DNA of 64,000 nucleotides from Streptomyces ortus (lineage in GTDB: Bacteria > Actinomycetota > Actinomycetes > Streptomycetales > Streptomycetaceae), in assembly GCF_026341275.1 (NCBI RefSeq), contig NZ_JAIFZO010000002.1, positions 2,085,264-2,149,263 on the forward strand, read 5' to 3'. Of this stretch, positions 58,147-64,000 are shown piece by piece. The first letter of the stretch is position 1; each line of letters starts with the position of its first letter. The position numbers and the translations under genes are program-made. The notes under the pieces were generated by a model. That model did not search any database, had not been told where the DNA came from, and was given only the letters and a program-made list of their open reading frames with translations.

Positions 58147-59319
58147 TCAGTTGGTCCCGGCGGCGAGTTCGCCGAAGAGCTTGTTGGCCGTCTGTGAGGT
58201 GAACTGGCGCTGCAGCTCGGCCCGGGCCACCTGCTTGCGGAACTCTCCCTCGTAACCGGTGAAACCGGCGTTGTGCATCATGTCCGTGATCCAGGTCGCG
58301 AACGCCTGGTAGTTCCAGATGTGCGGCAGACAGGTCTCCGAGTAGCTGTCGAGGAGGCTCGCGTCGCCTTCCCGGACCTGCCGGATGACGGCCCGGGCGA
58401 AGACCTCGGTGTCATGGAGGGCCAGGTGGATGCCCTTGGCGCTCATCGGCGGGACGATGTGCGCCGCGTCCCCGAGGAGGTACAGGCTGCCGTAGCTCAT
58501 GGGGTCGAACACCACACTGCGCAGCGGCACGATCCGCTTGTCGACGATCTCGCCGCTCGGCACGGGGGTGCCGAACCGGGCTTCCAGCTCGCTCCAGACA
58601 CGCTCGTCCGGCCACTGCCCGACCGTGTCGTCGACCCGGCACTGAAGGTAGACGCGGCTGGCCCGCGGGCCCCGCGGGATCATGCCGGCCAGGCCGCGCG
58701 CGTGGATCGCCATGCCGGAGGGGTCCGCCGGGACCGCGGCCAGGACGCTCAGCCAGTTGTACCCGTACGCGTGCGAGTACTCGGTCAGCGCGGCGGCCGG
58801 AATCGTACGCCGGCTCACTCCGTGGAAACCGTCGCAGCCGGCGACGAAGTCGCAGGCGACGACCTCGGCCGAGCCGTCGGCCCCTCGATAGCGGACGCGG
58901 GGACGCTCGCCGGTGATGTCCTCCAGGGACACGTCGGCGGCCTCGTAACGAAGATCCCCGCCGTCGCGCAGGAAGCGGTCCGTGAGGTTGCGGACGAGGA
59001 CCTGCTGGGGGCAGAAGAGACTGTCGTCGTTGTCGTCGTCCATGTCGATCGGCATCGCCTCGCCGTCGATGTAGAAGCCGCCCTCGCTCTGCGGAACGGG
59101 GTCGCCCTCCAGCACCTCTCCGAGCCCCCACGCCCGGAACATGCGCACCCCGAAGGCGTCGATCGTCCCGGCGCGCTGACGCTGCTCGACGTAGGCCCGG
59201 GAGTGCTTCTCCAGTACGACGCAGTCGACGCCGTTGCGCAGGAGGAAGTTGCCGAGCGTCAGCCCGGCGACCCCGGCCCCGATGACGGCGACGGTCGTGT
59301 TTTCACGGTTTCCAGTCAT
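58147..59319 (-). CDS. pobA: 4-hydroxybenzoate 3-monooxygenase
   Basis: 390 residues from ATG 59319. Class A flavin hydroxylase: AVIGAGVAGLTLGNFLLRNGVDCVVLEK (dinucleotide fold), RQRAGTIDAFGVRMFR, the DG motif FVAGCDGFHGVSRRTI and LLGDAAHIVPPMSAKGIHLA. The motif order closely follows PobA. Converts 4-hydroxybenzoate to protocatechuate using NAD(P)H and oxygen. Downstream of, and co-directional with, the AraC gene. Confidence 0.8.
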   Translation of the reverse strand: MTGNRENTTVAVIGAGVAGLTLGNFLLRNGVDCVVLEKHSRAYVEQRQRAGTIDAFGVRMFRAWGLGEVLEGDPVPQSEGGFYIDGEAMPIDMDDDNDDSLFCPQQVLVRNLTDRFLRDGGDLRYEAADVSLEDITGERPRVRYRGADGSAEVVACDFVAGCDGFHGVSRRTIPAAALTEYSHAYGYNWLSVLAAVPADPSGMAIHARGLAGMIPRGPRASRVYLQCRVDDTVGQWPDERVWSELEARFGTPVPSGEIVDKRIVPLRSVVFDPMSYGSLYLLGDAAHIVPPMSAKGIHLALHDTEVFARAVIRQVREGDASLLDSYSETCLPHIWNYQAFATWITDMMHNAGFTGYEGEFRKQVARAELQRQFTSQTANKLFGELAAGTN

Positions 59320-59410
59320 GGGACCCACTGTGGAAGTCGCCGGGGCCCGCGAACCACCGGTAATAGGACGCCGAATACCGAAAAGCCGCCAACCTGGTGT
59401 CGGCGGGGAT

Positions 59411-60268
59411 TCAGCGCCCTACGGACTGCTGCCGTGCGGGCGAGGGCGAGGGCGAGGGTGCGGGCGCGGGTCTGCGCAGGTCCGCCTGATAGCGGCCGGG
59501 GGTCTGGCCGACGACCTCGGTGAAGGCGTCGATGAAGCTGGAGGGGTTGGACCAGCCGCACGCCATCGCCGTGTCGGTGACGGACAGGCCGTCGGTGAGG
59601 TGGCCCAGGGCGTGATGGATGCGCAGGGTGGTGCGCCACCGATGGAAGCTCATACCGAGCTCCGAGTGGAACAGCCGGCTCAGGGTGCGCTCGCTCGCCC
59701 CGACCGCGCGCCCCAGCCCGGCAAGGGTGGTCGGCCGGGCCGGATCCTCGTGCAGGAGGTCGGTGGCCGAACGCAGCCGGTCGTCCCCGGGCTCGGGCAG
59801 ATGCAGGGACTGCTCGGCGGAGTCGGCGAGCTCGTCCACGACCACGGTGAGCAGCCGCCTGCGCGCGCCGGCCCTCCTCTCCGACCCGTCGGTCAGGGCC
59901 AGGAGTGCCTCGCGCAGCAGCGGGCTCACGGCGAAGACGCTGGGGTGGTCGACGAGTTCACCGCACAGGTCGACCGGCACGGAGAGCAGGCGGACGTCGG
60001 TCTCGCCGTAGAAGCGGTGGGAGTGCGCGAAGCGCGGCGGCGTCCAGGTGACGCGGTTGGCCGGGGCGACCCAGGTCCCGCGCTCGGTCGCCGTGGCGAG
60101 CGTGCCGGCGGCGGCGTACACGAGCTGTCCCTGGGCGTGCGAGTGAGGATGGAGCCGATACCCGTGCGGAAGCCACGCGGCTCCCCGAAAGACGGTCTCC
60201 TCGGGCCCCGGCCGTGATCCGGCGTGCGTCGCAGCGGCCTGGCGGTCTTTCGGCATAGGGGCCCACAT
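59411..60268 (-). CDS. AraC family regulator, probable pobA activator
   Basis: 285 residues from ATG 60268 (a second ATG at 60256 is possible). N-terminal cupin-like sensor: GYRLHPHSHAQGQLVYAAAGT and RVTWTPPRFAHSHRFYGE. C-terminal double HTH: TTLAGLGRAVGASERTLSRLF and DTAMACGWSNPSSFIDAFTEVVGQTPGRYQ. The C-terminus is a Pro-Ala/Pro-Ser repeat. Located 91 nt upstream of pobA, hence likely a PobR-type aromatic-responsive activator. Its leader carries a mini-ORF and a large hairpin. Confidence 0.85.
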   Translation of the reverse strand: MWAPMPKDRQAAATHAGSRPGPEETVFRGAAWLPHGYRLHPHSHAQGQLVYAAAGTLATATERGTWVAPANRVTWTPPRFAHSHRFYGETDVRLLSVPVDLCGELVDHPSVFAVSPLLREALLALTDGSERRAGARRRLLTVVVDELADSAEQSLHLPEPGDDRLRSATDLLHEDPARPTTLAGLGRAVGASERTLSRLFHSELGMSFHRWRTTLRIHHALGHLTDGLSVTDTAMACGWSNPSSFIDAFTEVVGQTPGRYQADLRRPAPAPSPSPSPARQQSVGR

Positions 60269-60313
60269 TACCGTTGACCGACGGGTCAGATGGGGGGCAG
60301 TGATGCCCGCCCT

Positions 60314-60393
60314 GGGAAAACGCAGACGACCCGCGTGCTCTGGTCCCCTCCGAGGAAGGGGCCGGCCGGACTTACCGGCGAGCACGCGGGTCG
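60314..60393 (-). terminator. large hairpin with T tail (terminator or attenuator)
   Basis: CGACCCGCGTGCTC at 60327-60340 and GAGCACGCGGGTCG at 60380-60393 form a perfect 14-bp stem around 39 nt that can fold further (CCCCTTCCTCGGAGGGG). On the minus strand it is followed by TCTGCGTTTTCCC. It ends the iscB unit or attenuates read-through into araC. Confidence 0.65.
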
Positions 60394-60472
60394 GGTGACT
60401 GCTGAGATTGGGCCGGCCGCACGCTCGTCTCACGCGCTGGTCCGGCACCGCACTGTGTGTGGTGACGGGCCG

Positions 60473-60511
60473 CTAGCCCGCAGCCACCTCTCCTGTCCGG
60501 GTTTCATACAT
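60473..60511 (-). CDS. 12-codon mini-ORF (possible leader peptide)
   Basis: ATG 60511 reads MYETRTGEVAAG then TAG. The strong Shine-Dalgarno sequence AGAGAGGAGG lies 11 nt upstream. It is between iscB and the terminator-like hairpin before araC. A leader peptide controlling the hairpin is an inference; chance occurrence is possible. Confidence 0.35.
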   Translation of the reverse strand: MYETRTGEVAAG

Positions 60512-60559
60512 CTGCCGAACCACCTCCTCTCTGGAATGGCACTCACCCTAGGAACCCGG

Positions 60560-62227
60560 TCAGCGCGCTTCAACCGGTTTTTGAAGAGGTGGTGCCCCGA
60601 GCTCGGCTCGGACGGCGTACCCGTACCCGTCACCGCGCTGCACGAGCCGGAGGTTCTTGTGACGGACGTTGAAACGGCCCACTGACGTCATGAGACTGTG
60701 CTGCCCCATGGACCGTACGGAGACATGTCCTGTCCAGTTGCCCGCCCACTTGCCGCTCGGCACGGTGGCGCGCACGAGGTCCCCGGTGATGTACCCGAAG
60801 TGCTGCTTCACGCGGCTGCGGCGGAGGCGCGGAAACCCGAACCGGTCCGGAGTGGTGCGGGCGTACGAACCGCGTCCGGTGGCCTTGACGAGGAGGACCT
60901 GCGCCGGAAAGCGGACGATCCTGTCGCCGCTCTCGTGGTCCAGACGCCCGACGGACAGGGCGTCCAGCGTGTGGGTCTTACCCAGCCCCATGGCCGTGCG
61001 GTTCCACTTGGTACGCCCGCCCGACCACGTGTGGACCGGTCTGCCGAGGCGTTCCAGGACTTCGGTCAGCCGCTGGCGGGTGGCGTTCATCGCGGCGGCG
61101 TCATGGAGTGGAGTTCTGACCTGTCGGAGGATCTTCGCCAGACGGTCGGGCCGGTGGGCCAGGAAGACGTCGACGGGCGTGCTGCCTTTGGCCCGGTTGC
61201 AGGGAACACAGGCGAGGACGAGGTTCGAGACGCGGTCGGAACCCCCGCGGCTCCGGGGCCGGAGATGCTCGATGTTCAGAGGTACGCCGGAGGCGTCGCA
61301 GTAGGCGCAGGCGCGGTTCCATCTCGTGTGGAGGTAGGCGCGGGCATCGGTTCCGACGAGGGTGCCCTGCCGGTGTTCGGCTTCGGTGAGGGGTCTGCCC
61401 GCGCTCATGGAGTGCGTGTCGAAGGCGACGTGTTCCAGGTGGATCTCGGTGACGGGTGCGTATCGGCACATGCGTACGACCAGGGACAGGGTGGTGTCGA
61501 CGTGATGGCGCAGTGAGGGAGGGAGCCAGCCTTCGGGGCGGGTGCGATGGTCGGAGCGGGGCGCTCGGTAGCGGCAGTTGGCGGATCGTCGCCGGTGCCG
61601 GTATCCAGCACGCTGTCGCATGGTCATGCGGATGTGGTCGCCCCTGTGCCGGAGTTCGACCGCGATCAGCCCGCGCCGGACGGTGACGGTGGCGCCCTGC
61701 TCGTCGGATTCTTTCTTTTCGTCGGTGAGGATGAGCCCCGTGCCCTTCGAGCCTGGGTCGATGCGCACCTGCACACCGTCGACCTCGGATGCGGCGAAGG
61801 TGCGGTCCTTCAGCCGGATGGTGAAAGGGACTTGCCGTGCGACCACAGCGCGTCCTTTGCCGAGGAGCTCTCGTGCGCGGGCCGGATGGCAGGGCATGAG
61901 CGGGCGGCCGTCCTTGGCGAGGACGAAGACCCGCTGCGCCCCGGTGCCACCGGAGTACGCGCGGTCGTGCGGGGGAACGTCACCGTTCCCGTTCTCTGCC
62001 GTCGTCGGCGCCGGAGCGCTGGCTTCGGCGTGACGCCGACGGGGCCCGGTGCCGCGCCCGTCGGTCTCCCCTCGCCCATGTTTCCTGCCGGTGCCCCGCG
62101 CGGTGGTGGGGTGTCCGTGAGCCGTTTCGTCCCTGCTCCCAGGGGTGTCTGCTCCCACGGATTCCAGAGCAGGCTGCTGAGGAAGCACAGCCTGGTGGGT
62201 CTGCTCGCCCGCAGAAAACGTAGTCAT
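60560..62227 (-). CDS. iscB: IscB RNA-guided HNH/RuvC endonuclease
   Basis: ATG 62227 with GGGAGG 8 nt upstream; 555 residues. Order: low-complexity extension 1-98; PLMP domain (P109-P112, RPLMPCHPARARELLGKGRAVV region); RuvC-I with Asp157 in RIDPGSKGTG; Arg-rich bridge helix 193-224; RuvC-II Glu265 in HLEHVAFD; HNH with zinc Cys307, 310, 340, 343, catalytic His321 and Asn335; RuvC-III His419 and Asp422; C-terminal target-motif-interacting domain 478-540. All catalytic residues are intact. IscB is the Cas9 ancestor group and uses an omega-RNA encoded just upstream. No TnpA is nearby. Most IscBs are 400-500 residues; the extension is unusual. Confidence 0.93.
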   Translation of the reverse strand: MTTFSAGEQTHQAVLPQQPALESVGADTPGSRDETAHGHPTTARGTGRKHGRGETDGRGTGPRRRHAEASAPAPTTAENGNGDVPPHDRAYSGGTGAQRVFVLAKDGRPLMPCHPARARELLGKGRAVVARQVPFTIRLKDRTFAASEVDGVQVRIDPGSKGTGLILTDEKKESDEQGATVTVRRGLIAVELRHRGDHIRMTMRQRAGYRHRRRSANCRYRAPRSDHRTRPEGWLPPSLRHHVDTTLSLVVRMCRYAPVTEIHLEHVAFDTHSMSAGRPLTEAEHRQGTLVGTDARAYLHTRWNRACAYCDASGVPLNIEHLRPRSRGGSDRVSNLVLACVPCNRAKGSTPVDVFLAHRPDRLAKILRQVRTPLHDAAAMNATRQRLTEVLERLGRPVHTWSGGRTKWNRTAMGLGKTHTLDALSVGRLDHESGDRIVRFPAQVLLVKATGRGSYARTTPDRFGFPRLRRSRVKQHFGYITGDLVRATVPSGKWAGNWTGHVSVRSMGQHSLMTSVGRFNVRHKNLRLVQRGDGYGYAVRAELGAPPLQKPVEAR

Positions 62228-62242
62228 CGAGGGCACCTCCCT

Positions 62243-62417
62243 GATCCCGAGGATCGTGACGACTGGGGCTGGTCACCCGGAGTCCGTGGCACTCGGCCCG
62301 GGCTTCGGCTCTCGCCGAGGAGCGGGTGACCTCCCTTCGGCGTGTACGGACGACGTTAGTGATCCGACTCCGGCGAAGGGCCGATCGCACTGGTGAAGGG
62401 CCCGTATGTGCGAATCG
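62243..62417 (-). ncRNA. candidate omega-RNA of IscB
   Basis: Immediately upstream of iscB on its strand lie stems 62382-62390/62408-62417, 62333-62339/62374-62380 and 62271-62279/62323-62331 (GGTCACCCG with CGGGTGACC). The last encloses a GAGA tetraloop hairpin (62305-62318). A further hairpin is GATCC-TCG-GGATC (62243-62255). Size and position match IscB omega-RNAs (about 200 nt, 5' of the gene), whose guide would be upstream of 62417. Ends and folding are not proved. Confidence 0.45.
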
Positions 62418-62568
62418 CTCCGGTTTTCCGAACGCGCACCCGATCTTGCTGCTACTGACGTGTCGTACGCGGGGTACTGGACATGTGATTCTGGGGAGGG
62501 AACAGGGAGTGCCGGCTGATCGAACCGGAAGGTGAAGTGGCCGGCGCAACGATTTCCGCAATCTTGTG

Positions 62569-62595
62569 GGAACCAGATGTGGGGTGTGTCACGTT
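62569..62595 (+). promoter_or_regulatory. candidate ECF-type promoter of the PAS gene
   Basis: GGAAC (62569-62573) is separated by 19 nt from GTT (62593-62595), similar to SigR-type promoters (GGAAT-N18/19-GTT). It lies about 100 nt upstream of the PAS gene. A direct repeat AGTGAGTG (62613-62620, 62627-62634) follows. Weak evidence. Confidence 0.25.
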
Positions 62596-62692
62596 CGAGT
62601 TGAATGACTGGCAGTGAGTGATTCGTAGTGAGTGGACGGACGCGCGGGCGCACCGCGCAGGACACGCCGACACGGCCTGCAGGGGGTGCCAG

Positions 62693-64000
62693 GTGAGTGC
62701 TTCGCGGCGTAGTGGGACCACGGACGAGCTCGGGCCGGACGAGCCGGAGCGGGACGGGGCCGATCTGCTGGCCGCTCTGCTCGACGGGATGGACGCGGCG
62801 CTGTGCGCGTTCGACGCCGACGGAGTGGTGACGCACTGGAACCGCGAGGCCGAGCGCATCCTCGGCTGGACCGCGGCCGAGGCGGTCGGTCGGCACGGGT
62901 TCGCCGGCTGGGCCGTGCGGACCGCGGACGCCGGGGAGGTCGAGAGCCGGCTGCTGTCCGCGATGCAGGCCCCGGGACGGCAGGTCCACGAGTTCGCGCT
63001 GCTCACCAAGGAGGGCGGCCGGGTGCTCGTACGGACCCAGTCGGCCTCCGTGCCGGGTCCCGACGGGAAGCCGGCCGGGGTGTACTGCGCCTTCAGCGAG
63101 GTGCACGCGCAGATCGACCTGGAGCGGTCGATCGCCCTGAGCGAGGCGCTGTTCGACGACGCCTCCTGGGGTGTCGTCCTCGTCGACGCCGATCTGCGGC
63201 CCGCCGTGGTCAACGGACACGCCGCGCGGGCGCTCGGCATGGGGCGTACGGCTGTACTGGGCCGCCCCCTGGGCGAGTTGATCGCGCAGGGCGTGGAGGA
63301 GCTGGAGAGCGCGCTCACGCACGTGCTCGCCGAGGGCGCGCCGCCGGCGCCCGCCGAGATGTGGGTGACGCTGCGGACCGCCGAGGGTGAGCAGCGCCGT
63401 TGCTGGCGCAGCGGTTTCCTGCGGCTCGCCTCACCGCTCACGGAGGAACCGGTTCCGCTCGGTGTGGGCTGGCTGTTCCAGGACGTGACCGAGAGTAAGC
63501 AGACCGAGCAGGAAGCGGCGCTGCTGCGCTTCAGGACCAATCAGCTGCACCGGGCCGCGCGGGCCGCAGCCGAGTGCGAGGACCCCGCGGAGGCGGCGTC
63601 CGTCCACCTCGACTTCGCGCTGGCCGGATTCGCCGACCACGCGCTGATCGACCGGGTGGCGGGGGCGGGTGGCTCGGTGGCGGACGGCGAGGGTCCGGTC
63701 CGGCTCGTACGGGGTCCCGCCACGCCCTCCGGAGCGCCGGGACCCAGCCTGCCCGCGGGCCGGGCCGGGCTGCCCGTGCGGTACTCCGAGGGGCATCCGG
63801 CGCTGCAGTGCGTCGAGCGGATCGGTTCCGTACGGGCGAGCGCGGGGTCGACGGAGCCCGACCGTACGCGCGAGTGGGCCGCGGCTCGGCAGTGGCCCGC
63901 GGACTCCGTGCACGCGTTGTGTGTCGTCCTGCGCAGCCGGGGGCGGACGCTGGGCGTCGTCACGTTCCTGCGGGGCGCCAGCCGTACGCAGTTCGAACGG
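62693..64000 (+). CDS. two-PAS sensor protein, 5' part (gene continues beyond window)
   Basis: GTG 62693 preceded by AGGGGGTG; the frame stays open to the last base, 436 codons. First PAS about 22-140: ALLDGMDAALCAFDADGVVTHWNREAERILGWTAAEAVGR. Second PAS about 150-265: VVLVDADLRPAVVNGHAARALGMGR, ending GWLFQDVTESKQTEQEAAL. A GAF-like segment then begins, including ALCVVLRSRGRTLGVVTFLRG. Proteins of this layout in streptomycetes usually end in a SpoIIE/PP2C phosphatase or GHKL ATPase, which would lie outside the window. Divergent from iscB. Confidence 0.8.
   Translation, partial: MSASRRSGTTDELGPDEPERDGADLLAALLDGMDAALCAFDADGVVTHWNREAERILGWTAAEAVGRHGFAGWAVRTADAGEVESRLLSAMQAPGRQVHEFALLTKEGGRVLVRTQSASVPGPDGKPAGVYCAFSEVHAQIDLERSIALSEALFDDASWGVVLVDADLRPAVVNGHAARALGMGRTAVLGRPLGELIAQGVEELESALTHVLAEGAPPAPAEMWVTLRTAEGEQRRCWRSGFLRLASPLTEEPVPLGVGWLFQDVTESKQTEQEAALLRFRTNQLHRAARAAAECEDPAEAASVHLDFALAGFADHALIDRVAGAGGSVADGEGPVRLVRGPATPSGAPGPSLPAGRAGLPVRYSEGHPALQCVERIGSVRASAGSTEPDRTREWAAARQWPADSVHALCVVLRSRGRTLGVVTFLRGASRTQFER

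Noticed and set aside
59440..59470. GGGCGA hexamer repeats near the AraC gene end
   Set aside because: Encode the Pro-Ser/Pro-Ala C-terminus of the AraC protein.
60560..62227. Interpretation as a TnpB/Cas12-type nuclease
   Set aside because: The HNH insertion and PLMP domain are diagnostic of IscB, not TnpB.

Overview
This is chromosomal DNA of a Streptomyces (or very close streptomycete). GC content is very high with strong third-position GC bias. GTG starts are common, and ATGA or GTGA stop/start overlaps are frequent. Streptomycete hallmarks are present: a conservon (CvnABC plus P450), XRE/DUF5753 regulators paired with DUF397 proteins, DUF3027 and DUF2530 proteins, and a perfect CebR operator in front of a cellulase. 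No rRNA, tRNA, CRISPR array or transposase gene was seen.

Layout. 0-13.3 kb: DUF3027 protein, a sacsin-like ATPase-domain protein, a secreted protein, a cation P-type ATPase, a purine permease, a MarR/MFS pair and an RNA 2',3'-cyclic phosphodiesterase. 13.3-17.8 kb: aldo/keto reductase, a second MFS exporter, an immunity-type small protein and a HEAT/LRV-like repeat protein. 17.9-22.1 kb: accessory-looking stretch with a PIN toxin/RHH antitoxin pair and its palindromic operator, a phosphotransferase, an XRE/DUF397 pair, an HTH-gene remnant and a frameshifted Uma2 gene. 22.2-31.7 kb: SGNH hydrolase, secreted propeller-like protein, a lipoprotein-adaptor-ABC efflux operon divergent from its two-component system, and a GH5-CBM2 cellulase. 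31.8-33.7 kb: anti-sigma-type ATPase and a second XRE/DUF397 pair. 34.0-39.4 kb: serC, then a conservon whose order is CvnA-CvnB-CvnC-P450 with no CvnD GTPase. 39.8-44.8 kb: a large FAD/Fe-S oxidoreductase, an EamA exporter and a protein with an HEIMH zinc motif.

45.0-55.6 kb is one coherent catabolic cluster: a TIGR03084 protein, an AtuA-like protein, both subunits of a biotin-dependent acyl-CoA carboxylase, an acyl-CoA dehydrogenase, a CoA ligase, an enoyl-CoA hydratase and a TetR regulator. The gene set resembles the acyclic terpene (atu) and leucine (liu) degradation clusters. A 14-bp palindrome lies in front of the first gene. 55.9-60.3 kb: pdxH divergent from a citrate synthase, then pobA with an AraC regulator.

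60.3-64 kb is the most unusual part. An intact stand-alone IscB RNA-guided nuclease (minus strand) has complete RuvC and HNH residues and a roughly 98-residue low-complexity N-terminal extension. About 175 nt of consecutive hairpins precede it, where an omega-RNA would be expected. Downstream is a 12-codon mini-ORF and a large terminator-like hairpin. A divergent two-PAS sensor gene runs off the window end.

A repeat family with core GGGGCGCGGGGAACNGCGC recurs at gene ends. It appears either as perfect head-to-head hairpins (about 1.1, 5.7 and 8.3 kb) or as head-to-tail arrays (about 39.7, 42.8, 51.2 and 55.7 kb).
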